DNA of 64,000 nucleotides from Prevotella pallens ATCC 700821 (GCF_000220255.1 NZ_GL982513.1:62001-126000); one strand, 5' to 3'. Numbered from the stretch's first letter, positions 1 to 10,270 are shown. Notes: generated by a model not told the origin, from the sequence alone. Made by a program: numbers and translations.

Positions 1-88
1 TTATAGTGTTGCGCATTTATAGAGTCAGCGAAAGTAGTATTTATTATCTGATTACAGTAATAATAATTGTATGAGATGTATACTCAAA

Positions 89-2017
89 TTACTTAACAAT
101 TACTCTTACCACTTTACCACTCTTATACTTAACAATGTTCACACCTTTCTGTGCAGTGTCAATCTTCTGTCCTGCAAGATTGTAGCGAGCAACTATTTCG
201 TCTTGAGCGTCTACATTTGCATTCTCAATACCTGCTGTAAGAACTACAACATTAGTCAAATTAGTTTGATTAACAACGAGTTCACTCTTAGGAGTAGCGT
301 TATTGCCTAACTTAGGAGCCACGAAAGCAACTACATGCATATTCTCTGCTTTATATCCAGCAGGAATTGTGTAAGTGAATTGTTGGTCGAAGTTATCATT
401 ATTCCAATTAATGTTATCGCCAAAGATGTTTGTTAAGCACTGACGGAATGTGTTGTTGTGAACATAGTTCTTAATTTTCTGTCCTTTATCAATCTGTGGA
501 CTAACAAGTCCGTCTTCAGTTACATAAACATAAATAGCATAATCCTTAAGGAAGTTTGCAGCGTTCTTAACACCAGTACCCTTAACATCTACTATCAATT
601 GGTCGTTTTGCTCATTTGCAGTTCTATCTACCTTTGCAGCAACATCAAGATTTACGAATGCAGGAAGGTCATTGTTTGTTTGGTCAAACATATTGCCGAA
701 CATTTCAATAGCCTGACTGAATGCAGCCTCTTTGAAGGCAATTGCTGTTGTAAGCTCGCCCTCGATAAGGCTTCTGTTAAATGCTGCCATCGGATAACCG
801 CTAGCACCAAGTGCCTTCATAATAGCGATTGATTGTTTTGTTTGGAAAGGATCGTCAGTCCCCATTGGACCGTGAAGTGCAATCCAAGCCAAATCTTGAC
901 GCTTCTCTTGTAACTGTTTCAAGAGTCTAGAACCAGTAGGACACCAAGTACAAGTAACAGCAGTGAATTGTTCTATAAGCTGCTTTTGTCTTTGAAGTGC
1001 TGTTTCATATAAGTTAATGTCAGATTCGTAAACATCATTAGCTGTGTTTCCTGTTGGCGCAGCACCATCTACTTTAGTAATAGCAAACTTAATTTTGTGT
1101 GAACCTAATGCAATTCCAGTTGTAGGAATTTCTATAACATCAGCCTTTAAATTACCATCTACAGTGCCATTCACTGTTTGCTCTTTAATCTGATTACCAT
1201 CAACAGTAGCTGTTACTGTGTACGAATTGATAGGCGTTGTACCATAGTTGCTAATGTTTAATGTGAACTTTGTATTGTTAGACGCCTTTGTAAATTTATT
1301 GTAAGTAACGCTGTGGAGCATAATATCCTTTGCAGGATAGTCTTTCTCTACTACAGCTTGAATTGCAAGGTTACCATATTTCTCTGAACCAAACTCGTAC
1401 AAGTCTTGGCCACCTTCCATCATAGCATATACCTTCTCTATCGTTCCTTCTTTTTGTAACGATATAGGATAGCATTCAGGAGTTGAGCCTTTCTTCTGTG
1501 TATAAGTAAAACCTAACATTATACCCTCTGCTTTGCTAAAATCGATAGTATAAGGATTGGTAAATGTTACGTCGTTCCAACCTTTCTTCGCATTACTAAT
1601 TTCTTGCTCAGCAACCAAATCGCATCTCATCTTACCACTAGCAGTGCTATAAGTAAACACCTTTAGAGTGATTGCGCCAACGCCATCGGCAGGTATCGCA
1701 ACACGCATACTAATAATCTTACCACCATCGAATGAGCCTGCAATCTCTTTACGAATAGGTGTTACCATTGTAAGTTTACCTTCGTTTTGCGTAAAGCCTA
1801 CACCTTTATCGTTGTAGTTATCGCTAGTGTAATTACCCATATAACGCTGATTAGCAGGCAAGTTTGCACGTGTAGCCTTAAGACTATTATGAGACTTTAC
1901 CGAACTAATTGGTTGAGCGAGGAAAGGTTCTGCCTCGTTCAAGGTTAAGCTACCATTCTGTGCGGTGGCAGCAATTGCCATTGCAAATGCAACGCATGAT
2001 AATAGAAGTTTCTTCAT
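89..2017 (-). CDS. Omp28-related T9SS-exported protein
   Basis: 642 residues with a clear signal peptide (hydrophobic residues 5-16, ending ATAQ). The N-terminal half looks like beta-sandwich material. The middle carries a thioredoxin-like Omp28 segment with a CTWC motif at Cys356 and Cys359, followed by a Trp-rich stretch typical of this family. The last ~45 residues (ARYNLAGQKI... ending VVRVIVK) have the form of a type IX secretion C-terminal sorting domain, so the protein is probably taken to the cell surface or secreted. Omp28 proteins are outer-membrane-associated and of unclear function; the CxxC pair hints at a redox or structural disulphide. Stands alone, transcribed leftwards from a TACTTTTG box at 2193-2186. 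The fold call is from motif recognition only. Confidence 0.85.
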   Translation of the reverse strand: MKKLLLSCVAFAMAIAATAQNGSLTLNEAEPFLAQPISSVKSHNSLKATRANLPANQRYMGNYTSDNYNDKGVGFTQNEGKLTMVTPIRKEIAGSFDGGKIISMRVAIPADGVGAITLKVFTYSTASGKMRCDLVAEQEISNAKKGWNDVTFTNPYTIDFSKAEGIMLGFTYTQKKGSTPECYPISLQKEGTIEKVYAMMEGGQDLYEFGSEKYGNLAIQAVVEKDYPAKDIMLHSVTYNKFTKASNNTKFTLNISNYGTTPINSYTVTATVDGNQIKEQTVNGTVDGNLKADVIEIPTTGIALGSHKIKFAITKVDGAAPTGNTANDVYESDINLYETALQRQKQLIEQFTAVTCTWCPTGSRLLKQLQEKRQDLAWIALHGPMGTDDPFQTKQSIAIMKALGASGYPMAAFNRSLIEGELTTAIAFKEAAFSQAIEMFGNMFDQTNNDLPAFVNLDVAAKVDRTANEQNDQLIVDVKGTGVKNAANFLKDYAIYVYVTEDGLVSPQIDKGQKIKNYVHNNTFRQCLTNIFGDNINWNNDNFDQQFTYTIPAGYKAENMHVVAFVAPKLGNNATPKSELVVNQTNLTNVVVLTAGIENANVDAQDEIVARYNLAGQKIDTAQKGVNIVKYKSGKVVRVIVK

Positions 2018-2185
2018 TTGTTTTTGGTTTAGTTAATATTCGATTTATTACTACTTCTGTTTCTTTTCATTAAAGCGTTCCTATATTTATAAGAATGCAA
2101 TAGTTGTTCTGTTGTCTATATTCCCATATCATAAAGACTATTCTGCACCTTTTTCTGTGATAGTAAATATAATATGATGACATCA

Positions 2186-2193
2186 CAAAAGTA
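2186..2193 (-). promoter_or_regulatory. -7 box (TACTTTTG) for the Omp28 gene
   Basis: Matches the Bacteroidetes TAnnTTTG -7 element on the minus strand about 170 nt before the start codon. I do not see a convincing -33 element. It implies a long untranslated leader. Confidence 0.45.
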
Positions 2194-2357
2194 CAAATAA
2201 AAAATGGAATAACTATTTTTTTTGAATGTTTTTTTCAAATTTGGCTCTATTTGTTGTACTTACTGTGAGCAAAAGCGTTGTAAAAAGCTATTTTTAGTAG
2301 GTAAACTGGTTAATATTACGCCATTAAGCGAATATCATTTGTAGCGATTTTATACCA

Positions 2358-2400
2358 ATTTCGTACTTAGATGTATTGCTTTATGCTATAAGTACGAAAT
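2358..2400. promoter_or_regulatory. 12-bp inverted repeat, candidate operator
   Basis: Perfect arms ATTTCGTACTTA (2358-2369) and its complement (2389-2400) separated by 19 bp. The right arm ends 7 bp before the TACCTTTG -7 box at 2408-2415, so the repeat covers the -33 region of the downstream lipoprotein promoter. That position suits a repressor or activator site better than a terminator, because no U-tract follows. Confidence 0.6.
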
Positions 2401-2407
2401 ATTATTG

Positions 2408-2415
2408 TACCTTTG
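2408..2415 (+). promoter_or_regulatory. -7 box (TACCTTTG) for the small lipoprotein
   Basis: Consensus Bacteroidetes -7 element followed by GCACC, about 90 nt before the ATG at 2507. No clear TTTG -33 element is present; that region is occupied by the right arm of the inverted repeat. Confidence 0.6.
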
Positions 2416-2506
2416 CACCTTATTATATATAAACATTATATATAAATCATTTGCCCATATACAAAGCATTTGATAAAAATAAATATCAACAAAAAGTAAG
2501 AAAGAT

Positions 2507-3055
2507 ATGAAACAAAACCAATGGATAACAGTAGCTATGGCTACCATTGCACTAACATTAGTCAGCTGTGGCACTATAAAAAAATCTGCCACTAATACAG
2601 ATGTTACAACAACACCTACTACCACAACGGAGAACGTAGAAGCAAATACAAACTTTATAAGCATTGCAGAGGCTATAGATATGGTGGAGCACCCGGAAAA
2701 GATAGCTAATATAATGAAGAAATACGACTATAAACTAAAAGAGAACTATGAGATTTACCGCCTGGATAAGTTTTCTAAGATGTATTACAAGAACTGTCGT
2801 CTTGCTAAAATTCTTACCGCCAATAAGTACGAAGACTATCCGAAACCGCTACAAAAGGGCATATCAAGCTATGTAGCTTTAGAAGATGGTGCTATTATTA
2901 TAGGTGTATTCAATCAGACTGCGTACGATAACCTTGTTGCACAAGTGAAAGCTGCTGGGTTCGTGCTTGATATGCCAGGCAACGAAGATGTGTACAAGAA
3001 TGGTAATCGCACTATAGGTTGCAACGAGGGTTTGAAAACTGTTAGGGTGCAATAG
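2507..3055 (+). CDS. small lipoprotein, function unknown
   Basis: 182 residues. The start is a signal sequence with a lipobox (LTLVSCG, Cys at residue 22), so a lipoprotein is expected. It is followed by a Thr-rich linker (residues 31-46) and a compact charged/aromatic domain. I do not recognise the family. It is a single gene with its own promoter and a striking 12-bp inverted repeat upstream, and it ends 87 bp before metG, which has a separate promoter. The ORF, signal and promoter make it a real gene; function is unknown. Confidence 0.8.
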   Translation: MKQNQWITVAMATIALTLVSCGTIKKSATNTDVTTTPTTTTENVEANTNFISIAEAIDMVEHPEKIANIMKKYDYKLKENYEIYRLDKFSKMYYKNCRLAKILTANKYEDYPKPLQKGISSYVALEDGAIIIGVFNQTAYDNLVAQVKAAGFVLDMPGNEDVYKNGNRTIGCNEGLKTVRVQ

Positions 3056-3075
3056 ACCGTAAGATAGCTGCACCC

Positions 3076-3107
3076 TTTGCTAATCTCGCTGATTTGACGT
3101 ACCTTTG
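3076..3107 (+). promoter_or_regulatory. metG promoter
   Basis: TTTG (3076-3079), 20-nt spacer, TACCTTTG (3100-3107): near-perfect Bacteroidetes housekeeping promoter, 35 nt before the metG ATG. Confidence 0.75.
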
Positions 3108-3142
3108 CAAATAAATAGAAACAAAAACAATACATTACAGAT

Positions 3143-5206
3143 ATGGAAGAGAAGAAATTCAAACGAACTACCGTTACGGCTGCATTGCCGTATGCAAACG
3201 GTGGTGTACATATAGGACACCTTGCTGGTGTATACGTTCCGGCTGATATTTACGCACGCTATTTAAGACTTAAAAAAGAAGATGTTGTCTTCATTGGTGG
3301 TAGCGACGAGCACGGCGTGCCTATTACTTTACGGGCAAAGAAGGAGGGAATAACTCCGCAAGCTGTGTGCGACCGTTATCATAAATTAATAAAAGAATCG
3401 TTCAAAGAGTTTGGTATTTCATTCGATATTTACAGCCGCACCACGAGCGAAACACATCATAAGTTTGCATCCGACTTCTTCCGTAAGCTCTACGATGATG
3501 GCAAACTAATTGAAAAGGAAAGTGAACAGCTCTACGATGAGGAGGCAAAACAATTCCTTGCCGACCGCTATGTGGTGGGCGAATGTCCACATTGCCATAA
3601 CGAACACGCTTATGGCGACCAGTGCGAAAAGTGCGGTAGCGACCTTAGCCCTATGGAGTTAATTAATCCGCACTCTACTATTTCTGGCTCAAAGCCCGTA
3701 ATAAAGAAGACCAAGAATTGGTATCTACCACTGAACGATTACCAAGAATGGCTGAAACAATGGATATTGAACGACCACAGAGAATGGCGACCAAACGTGT
3801 ACGGACAATGTAAAAGCTGGCTCGATATGAATTTACAGCCACGCGCTATGACACGCGATTTGGATTGGGGTATACCTGTGCCGGTTGAAGGTGCGGAAGG
3901 TAAAGTGCTTTATGTATGGTTTGATGCTCCCATTGGCTATATATCAAACACGAAAGAGCTTTGCGATAGTAAGCCCGAACAATTCGGCACGTGGCAAAAG
4001 TGGTGGCAAGACCCAGAAACACGCCTTGTTCACTTCATCGGAAAAGACAACATTGTGTTTCATTGCCTCATCTTCCCAAGTATGTTGAAAGCACACGGCA
4101 ACTACATTTTGCCCGATAATGTGCCATCTAATGAATTCTTAAATCTTGAGAACGATAAAATATCTACCAGTCGCAATTGGGCTGTATGGTTGCACGAATA
4201 CTTAATAGATTTTCCTAACAAACAAGATGTGCTGCGCTATGTGCTTACTGCCAATGCGCCAGAAACTAAGGATAACAACTTTACTTGGAAAGATTTTCAA
4301 GAACGCAACAATAGCGAACTGGTGGCTGTGTATGGCAACTTTGTAAACAGAGCACTACAACTAACACAGAAATATTGGAATGGCGTAGTGCCCGTATGTG
4401 GCGAATTGTTGGCGGTAGATTCTCAAACCATTCAGGAATTTAAAGATGTGAAGGAGAAAGTGGAAAGCTATCTCAATGCATTTAAGTTCCGCGAAGCACA
4501 GAAAGAGGCTATGAACTTAGCACGAATTGGCAACCGCTACATTACAGAGTGCGAACCATGGAAGGTATGGAAGACTGATCCGAAGCGTGTTGAAACCATC
4601 TTATACATCTCGCTCCAATTGGTGGCAAACCTTAGCATTGCGTTTGAACCTTTCTTACCTTTCAGCAGTAAAGAGTTACGCAATATGATTAATCTACCCA
4701 AATACGATTGGGCACAGCTTGGCAGTACTGACATTCTTCCTGCAGGACATAAACTGAATGAGCCGCATTTGTTGTTCGATAAGATTGAAGATGAAGCTAT
4801 CGAAGCTCAACTTAAGAAACTCGAAGACACCAAAAAGGCGAATGAAGCTGCAAGCTATGTGGCAGAACCCATTAAAAACGAGGTATCGTTCGACGACTTT
4901 GAGAAGCTCGATATTCGAGTAGGCCATATATTGCACTGCGAAAAGGTAAAGAAGAGCAAGAAACTTTTGATGTTTACCATTGACGATGGAACAGGCACTG
5001 AGCGCACTATTCTTAGTGGTATAGCAGCCTACTACGAACCGGAACAGCTCATTGGCAAAGATGTGCTTTTCGTTGCTAACTTCCCACCGCGCAAGATGAT
5101 GGGTATTGAAAGTCAGGGAATGATACTTTCAGCCGTAAACTTTGATGGTTCACTCAGTGTTACCACTACACTTGGCGAAGTAAAACCTGGTAGCCAGGTG
5201 GGATAA
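3143..5206 (+). CDS. metG: methionyl-tRNA synthetase
   Basis: 687 residues; charges tRNA-Met with methionine. The class I HIGH motif is at residues 23-26 in the context [15 protein letters not shown] Cys-rich zinc knuckle ([18 protein letters not shown]) lies near residues 148-165. The KMSKS loop reads KISTS (339-343), a variant seen in MetRS proteins. The C-terminal ~110 residues after an Ala/Lys-rich linker form the EMAPII/Arc1p-like tRNA-binding domain (starting near [16 protein letters not shown]), which dimerises the enzyme and helps bind tRNA. Full length, monocistronic, ended by a strong terminator. Confidence 0.98.
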   Translation: MEEKKFKRTTVTAALPYANGGVHIGHLAGVYVPADIYARYLRLKKEDVVFIGGSDEHGVPITLRAKKEGITPQAVCDRYHKLIKESFKEFGISFDIYSRTTSETHHKFASDFFRKLYDDGKLIEKESEQLYDEEAKQFLADRYVVGECPHCHNEHAYGDQCEKCGSDLSPMELINPHSTISGSKPVIKKTKNWYLPLNDYQEWLKQWILNDHREWRPNVYGQCKSWLDMNLQPRAMTRDLDWGIPVPVEGAEGKVLYVWFDAPIGYISNTKELCDSKPEQFGTWQKWWQDPETRLVHFIGKDNIVFHCLIFPSMLKAHGNYILPDNVPSNEFLNLENDKISTSRNWAVWLHEYLIDFPNKQDVLRYVLTANAPETKDNNFTWKDFQERNNSELVAVYGNFVNRALQLTQKYWNGVVPVCGELLAVDSQTIQEFKDVKEKVESYLNAFKFREAQKEAMNLARIGNRYITECEPWKVWKTDPKRVETILYISLQLVANLSIAFEPFLPFSSKELRNMINLPKYDWAQLGSTDILPAGHKLNEPHLLFDKIEDEAIEAQLKKLEDTKKANEAASYVAEPIKNEVSFDDFEKLDIRVGHILHCEKVKKSKKLLMFTIDDGTGTERTILSGIAAYYEPEQLIGKDVLFVANFPPRKMMGIESQGMILSAVNFDGSLSVTTTLGEVKPGSQVG

Positions 5207-5252
5207 TTTGTTAGTAAACAAATACAAAATCTTACAAGATACACTACAAAGA

Positions 5253-5293
5253 CAGCCGATTGTTTCAGGAGAAACGGTTGGCTGCTTTTTTTA
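5253..5293 (+). terminator. metG rho-independent terminator
   Basis: Stem 5253-5265 with 5272-5284 (13 bp including three G-U pairs), 6-nt loop, then CTTTTTTTATT. It lies 46 nt after the metG stop. Confidence 0.85.
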
Positions 5294-5538
5294 TTCTATA
5301 TCATATTAAACTAAAAACAACACCATACAATTTTCCACAAATCACCAAAGTTTGTATATGCTTTTTCATCACATCACATTATATTATAACACTTCACCAA
5401 TGTGTTTTGCCCACATAAAACAGAGCCTCTGCAAAATATAAATAGAGCAATTATAAGCATCGTCTACTGGTTATTTAGCCACCTAATGGAACATCTCTAT
5501 TTCCAGAAAAAACATTCATATTTTTGCTACTCTCGTTT

Positions 5539-5614
5539 CAGATATCTGTAACAATCGTCACAGATATCTGTCGCACTCGTTACAGATATCTGTTAGTTGC
5601 GTTTTAGACATCAC
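5539..5614. repeat. 22-bp phased palindrome array A (CAGATATCTG)
   Basis: Palindromic decamers begin at 5539, 5561 and 5583 (CAGATATCTG) and a degenerate one at 5605 (TAGACATCAC), exactly 22 bp apart. The linkers are related (TAACAATCGTCA, TCGCACTCGTTA). It lies in the 560-bp gap between the convergent genes metG and the M16 peptidase; apart from the array and the metG terminator I see nothing else in that gap. Confidence 0.9.
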
Positions 5615-5771
5615 AAAAAACCACAACCCATATAAGGCACTATTATAACAGTTTTAACAGCTAAGCAGATTTGCTATTGTCGGTATAAATAATAGCTTGC
5701 TATACAGCACCCATTACTAACCTGTTTGGGGTATAGGCTATAGCTATTCACAAATGCTAAAACGGGTCTAT

Positions 5772-7022
5772 TTATTTGTAGATAAGTGTCGTAAGTTTAT
5801 CGTTCACAAATAAATCGTTTGCTACATTCTGAATATCAGTTGCCGTAACAGCATCTATTTGTGCATAAAGACTCGTTATATCTTTCTCCCAACCAAAGTG
5901 CAAAAAACTCTTTCCAAAGTCTAAAGCAAAATTCTCTCTACTATCGCATGCTATACCTATTTGTCCTTTAATCTGGTGCTTTGCTCTATCCAATTCAGCA
6001 TCAGATAGGGGGTCTTGCATCACCTTATCAAACTCTTTTCGCACCAACGCAATACATTTATTGGTATCTTGTGGGTCGCAACCAAAATAAGTACTCCACA
6101 TACCCATTGCGCTAAACGATGCGAACGTACTTTCAACCGAATAAACCAATCCATTCTGTTCACGCAACGAGAGGTTTAAACGCGTACTCATACCAGGACC
6201 ACCAAGAATATTGTTCAGCAAATAGAGTGCAATTCTCCGCTCATCGTGTACCGAATAGCTACGTGTGCCCATCATAACGTGTGCTTGATGTGTTTTCTTA
6301 TCAACCACAATAGTAGATGGTTCGTACGTATCTTCTATCTTTGTTAGTGTGTTTGTAGCATCTTCCGTGTAGCCTATACAGAGAGCATTAGGAGGCACAA
6401 TGCTCTCTGTGTGCTGTTGCAATAGCGCAACCACTTGGCTAAACTCCACATTTCCATACACAAAGAATATGGCATTGTCTGGACGATAATATTTGTTTGT
6501 AAACCGTTGCGCATCGTCAGATGTAAATTGTCGCACCACTTCGTTCGTACCCAAAATGCTATGTCCTAATGGAAGTCCTTTAAATAGCAAGTTCTCAAAC
6601 TCATCGTATATAAGTTCGGCAGGACTATCGTTGTACGATTCTATTTCATCGCATATCACTTCAACTTCCTTCTCTATTTCTTTCTGTGGATAGACACTTC
6701 TAAAAACAATATCAGAAAGTAAATCTACAGCCAGTGGAAACTGGTCGCTAAGAATAGCAGAATGGTAAACAGTGGTGGTTTTAGTGGTGTAAGCATTCAG
6801 GTCTCCCCCCACATTTTCAAGACACCTTATAATATCTAAACTATCTCGCCGTTGTGTTCCTTTAAAGGTAGCGTGCTCGCAGAAATGAGCAATCCCCCCC
6901 TCGATAGGTTCTTCGCTAGCCGAGCCTGCATTAACTTCGTATCCACAGTAAACCACTGGCGATGCCGATGGAAGGTGAATAATGCGCAGACCATTCAATA
7001 AACGTGTTGTATTATATTTCAT
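5772..7022 (-). CDS. M16 family zinc metallopeptidase
   Basis: 416 residues counting from the ATG at 7022, which I prefer because it begins MKYNTTRLLNGLRII as in the family; a longer reading to 7091 would run through the promoter of the divergent gene. The inverted zinc motif HFCEH is at His46, Glu49, His50, and the third ligand probably lies in the VICDEIESYND segment about 75 residues later. No signal peptide. The second, non-catalytic M16 half follows. Resembles processing-peptidase-like proteins that degrade peptides. Monocistronic. Confidence 0.93.
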   Translation of the reverse strand: MKYNTTRLLNGLRIIHLPSASPVVYCGYEVNAGSASEEPIEGGIAHFCEHATFKGTQRRDSLDIIRCLENVGGDLNAYTTKTTTVYHSAILSDQFPLAVDLLSDIVFRSVYPQKEIEKEVEVICDEIESYNDSPAELIYDEFENLLFKGLPLGHSILGTNEVVRQFTSDDAQRFTNKYYRPDNAIFFVYGNVEFSQVVALLQQHTESIVPPNALCIGYTEDATNTLTKIEDTYEPSTIVVDKKTHQAHVMMGTRSYSVHDERRIALYLLNNILGGPGMSTRLNLSLREQNGLVYSVESTFASFSAMGMWSTYFGCDPQDTNKCIALVRKEFDKVMQDPLSDAELDRAKHQIKGQIGIACDSRENFALDFGKSFLHFGWEKDITSLYAQIDAVTATDIQNVANDLFVNDKLTTLIYK

Positions 7023-7049
7023 TGCGAGTGCAAAATTACTTATTTTCTT

Positions 7050-7080
7050 TTTGAAATATGACGAATTAGTGGTACATTTG
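7050..7080 (+). promoter_or_regulatory. promoter of the flavodiiron gene
   Basis: TTTG (7050-7053), 19-nt spacer, TACATTTG (7073-7080), 24 nt before the ATG at 7105. It lies inside the short divergent gap with the M16 gene. Confidence 0.75.
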
Positions 7081-7104
7081 CAAAGTAACAAACAAACAGA
7101 TTCT

Positions 7105-8301
7105 ATGATAGAAATAACAAATAAGCTCTACTATGTAGGCGTAAACGACCGTAATAAACAACTCTTCGAAGGTTTGTGGCCCTTACCTAATGGTGTCAGT
7201 TACAACTCTTATCTTATAGACGATGAGAAAGTCGTATTGATAGATACTGTAGAAGTAGACTTCTTCGTGCAGTTCTTAGAGAATATACGCGAGGTCATTG
7301 GCGACCGCAAAATAGACTATCTTGTAATCCATCACATGGAACCAGACCATTCAAGTGGATTAGCACTTCTCAAACAGTATTATCCAGACATTAAAGTTAT
7401 AGGAAACAAAAAGACATTCGACTTGCTGTCTGGTTTCTACGGTATAAAGGAGAATACTATAGAAGTGAAGAATGGTGAGACAATGGAATTGGGAAAACAT
7501 TCGTTACAATTCTTTATGACACCTATGGTACACTGGCCAGAAACAATGATGACTCTCTACAAAGGTGAGAGTTCTGCTCTCTTCTCAGGCGATGGCTTTG
7601 GCTGTTTTGGCGCATTAAATGGTGGAATTATTGATAAAAACATCAATACAGAGCCTTATTGGCTGGAAATGGTACGCTATTATTCTAACATTGTTGGTAA
7701 ATATGGCACTCCTGTACAGAATGCACTGAAGAAACTTGCTGGTGTTAAGTTCGATTATATTTGCTCTACACATGGGCCGGTATGGCACGACAATGTGGAG
7801 AAAGTGGTTGCACTGTACGACAAGATGTCTAAATATGAAACAGAACCAGGTCTTGTCATTTGTTATGGCACAATGTATGGAAACACCGAGCGTGTAGCAG
7901 AACAAATTGCTCGTTCAGCTTCGTCAGAGGGTGTTAAGAATATTGTGATGTACAACATTTCGAAGACTCCGCACAGCTATATTCTCCGCGATATCTTCCG
8001 TTATAAAGGTTTAATAGTTGGCGCACCAACTTATAACAATGGCTTGTATCACGAAATGGAAGTGTTGCTTTCTGAAATAGCCAATCACGACATTAAGAAC
8101 CATTACATTGGTTGGTTTGGCTCTTACGGCTGGGCTAGTAGAGCCGTTACGGCTATTGGTGAATGGAACGAAACACGTGGACATTTCGAAAAGGTGGGCG
8201 AGCCTGTTGAAATGCGACAAGCTCTTACCGAAGAAACAAAAGCCGAATGCTGGCGACTGGGCAAAGAAATGGCAGCAAAATTGTTAGCAGATAAGGCTTA
8301 A
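7105..8301 (+). CDS. flavodiiron protein (FprA family A-type flavoprotein)
   Basis: 398 residues from the ATG at 7105, chosen because the upstream in-frame codons overlap the promoter and the family starts IEITNKLYYVG. The N-terminal metallo-beta-lactamase-like domain carries the diiron motif HMEPDH (His77, Glu79, Asp81, His82), further His ligands in MVHWPETM and in the segment STHGPVWH. The C-terminal flavodoxin domain begins near LVICYGTMYGNTERVAEQ, which binds FMN phosphate. Such enzymes reduce oxygen to water or NO to N2O and protect anaerobes. No rubredoxin domain is fused. The acyltransferase gene follows 4 bp later. Confidence 0.95.
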   Translation: MIEITNKLYYVGVNDRNKQLFEGLWPLPNGVSYNSYLIDDEKVVLIDTVEVDFFVQFLENIREVIGDRKIDYLVIHHMEPDHSSGLALLKQYYPDIKVIGNKKTFDLLSGFYGIKENTIEVKNGETMELGKHSLQFFMTPMVHWPETMMTLYKGESSALFSGDGFGCFGALNGGIIDKNINTEPYWLEMVRYYSNIVGKYGTPVQNALKKLAGVKFDYICSTHGPVWHDNVEKVVALYDKMSKYETEPGLVICYGTMYGNTERVAEQIARSASSEGVKNIVMYNISKTPHSYILRDIFRYKGLIVGAPTYNNGLYHEMEVLLSEIANHDIKNHYIGWFGSYGWASRAVTAIGEWNETRGHFEKVGEPVEMRQALTEETKAECWRLGKEMAAKLLADKA

Positions 8302-8305
8302 ACGA

Positions 8306-9436
8306 ATGAGAATAAGTATAAACACTGCCAACACACAATCGCAAGTTATAAGTATCTTGCGTTTCCCGTTGGTAGTGTTAATACTTTTCATTCACTCTAA
8401 TTTCCACAATATTAGTGCCGATTGGGACGTATTTTGGACAATAAATACAACTGGAATTGGTCCACAGGTGCCATCTCTGGGCGATGTATTTGATATCATT
8501 TCTAATTCGTTAGCAACACTGGCTAATCCGTTTTTCTTCTTCATCAGTGGTTCGTTATTCTTTAAAGAAGGCTTATTCTCTAAAGATTTGTATTTACATA
8601 AGCTGCAACGACGTGCTTTCTCGTTACTTCTACCCTACATTCTATGGATTAGCACTTATCTCTTTCTTTTATCTGTAGCAGAGGGGATATTGCCAAACTG
8701 GACGGCTATTGTGCATAAACCCATAGAAAGTTTTAGCTTTACCGACTGGTTGTTGTGTTTTTGGGATATAAGTAAGATTGGTCCACAAGGCGGCATAGCT
8801 GCACCCTTGGTTATTCCGTTTTGGTACATACGCGACTTAATGGTGATTTGCCTTTTTACACCTATTATATATAAGGTATTGCACTGGCTTGCAAACGAAC
8901 GAAAAGAGATATCTATACTGTTGTTTTTTGCTTTGCTTTATGTCTCGCGTTGGGCTGAAAACCTACCGGGATTAAGCGTTCAAGGACTGTTGTTCTTTTC
9001 TTTCGGAGCATTCTTTAGTATTAAACAAATAAAATTTATAGATGTTATGCGTCCGTTAAAGTGGGGAGGTCTCTTCTTTGCTATATTTGCTTGGCAGATA
9101 AATTGTGCTAACTTAATGTATGCTGGATTGATAGTTTTCACAGTCTCTACAACAACACGCATTTTAGAGCGTCGCAAACAACAAAACAAACTTGCTTTTC
9201 CACTGCCACTTGTTCTAATCAATTCCACTTTCTTTGTGTTTGCCTTTCACTCTATTGTGTTGGGTGGCATTCTCACCATATTGAAGCGTGGAATAGTGGT
9301 ACCACACAACGAGCTCGAAGCATTCCTTATATATATACTAAGTCCGGTTATAATGCTCACCGTGAGCGTGGGTGTATATTGGCTATTCTACAAAATTGCG
9401 CCTCGAATTGTTTCTATATATTGTGGTGGGAGATAA
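8306..9436 (+). CDS. acyltransferase family 3 membrane protein
   Basis: 376 residues with about ten hydrophobic membrane segments. An N-terminal segment ISILRFPLVVLILFIHSNFH carries the R..H pattern expected of the catalytic region of OafA/WecH-like acyltransferases, and PFFFFISGSLFFKE matches the family's SG-rich second helix. These enzymes acylate surface sugars or other periplasmic substrates. It starts 4 bp after the flavodiiron stop and is probably cotranscribed with it, although a functional link is not obvious. Confidence 0.85.
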   Translation: MRISINTANTQSQVISILRFPLVVLILFIHSNFHNISADWDVFWTINTTGIGPQVPSLGDVFDIISNSLATLANPFFFFISGSLFFKEGLFSKDLYLHKLQRRAFSLLLPYILWISTYLFLLSVAEGILPNWTAIVHKPIESFSFTDWLLCFWDISKIGPQGGIAAPLVIPFWYIRDLMVICLFTPIIYKVLHWLANERKEISILLFFALLYVSRWAENLPGLSVQGLLFFSFGAFFSIKQIKFIDVMRPLKWGGLFFAIFAWQINCANLMYAGLIVFTVSTTTRILERRKQQNKLAFPLPLVLINSTFFVFAFHSIVLGGILTILKRGIVVPHNELEAFLIYILSPVIMLTVSVGVYWLFYKIAPRIVSIYCGGR

Positions 9437-9548
9437 ACACACTAACCGAAGTAAATTATAGTTAGTTGGGGCTTTTTAGGTGAATGGAGGAGCTAGTTAC
9501 ACCTTATATAAAATAGACTAAACTCAGGTGTTTTAGCAATAAAAGAAA

Positions 9549-10028
9549 ATGGAAAAAACATATAAGCACAATAAACAAAACAATATCTCTTTCATTAAAC
9601 AATGGATAGAACGTTATAATAATACATCGCACGATTTTTACGACGACTATCATATCGATGAGATTGATAACAGCTTGTCGAAAGCTAAAGAACTCTGGTG
9701 GAATGCTTCGGTTCACATTTATAATGATTTTACCAGCTATATCAAAGAACTTAATCTTGAATATGGAGTTATATTGTGTATTTGCATAAGTAACTTTTAC
9801 ACTAAAACTAATATCCCCCGTAAATGGGATAATGCTATTTTAGAAGGAATTGACACTCCACCATCGCTATATATATACAACAAAAATAATGCTGATATTA
9901 TTAGTTGGCTAAAACAATGCACCTTATTAGAATGCGAATATATAAAAGGAACGGAAGTTTACTACCACGAAATTAAAGATGTAGATGATTGCTATAAAAC
10001 TATATTTATAACTCAAACTAAGCTATGA
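9549..10028 (+). CDS. hypothetical protein, unrecognised
   Basis: 159 residues, acidic and aromatic, no signal peptide or membrane segment. The start sits 112 nt after the acyltransferase gene. The small cytosolic mixed alpha/beta look and isolation in AT-rich DNA are reminiscent of orphan immunity-type proteins, but I see no diagnostic motif and assign no function. Confidence 0.6.
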   Translation: MEKTYKHNKQNNISFIKQWIERYNNTSHDFYDDYHIDEIDNSLSKAKELWWNASVHIYNDFTSYIKELNLEYGVILCICISNFYTKTNIPRKWDNAILEGIDTPPSLYIYNKNNADIISWLKQCTLLECEYIKGTEVYYHEIKDVDDCYKTIFITQTKL

Positions 10029-10270
10029 AACTATAAAAGAATAACCATCGGAAACATTTTAACACACTATTTGGTAACTATTAGAAAGAGGCACCTAACA
10101 AGTATAGGTATGGCGTAAATGTTGTTGCTAAAAAATTCTGTTGGTGAGAAAGTAGATATTCTGTAGAATATTGGCGGAGAAAACTGTAGCTATGCTTACT
10201 GCTTATTTCACAACCAAATAAACAACATCAGCTGTTTAGAAAAGCATGGTGAATGTAGCCACTTTTATCG

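Noticed and set aside
71-310. 79-residue plus-strand frame
   Set aside because: It lies wholly or mostly inside the Omp28 gene on the other strand and has no protein-like features.
5539-5614. Array A (and B-G) as CRISPR arrays
   Set aside because: The repeated part is only 10-16 bp, the spacing units are 6-12 bp and related to each other, and no cas gene is present.
6982-7104. 41-residue extension of the flavodiiron protein
   Set aside because: It crosses the promoter and the divergent M16 start; the family begins at the ATG at 7105.
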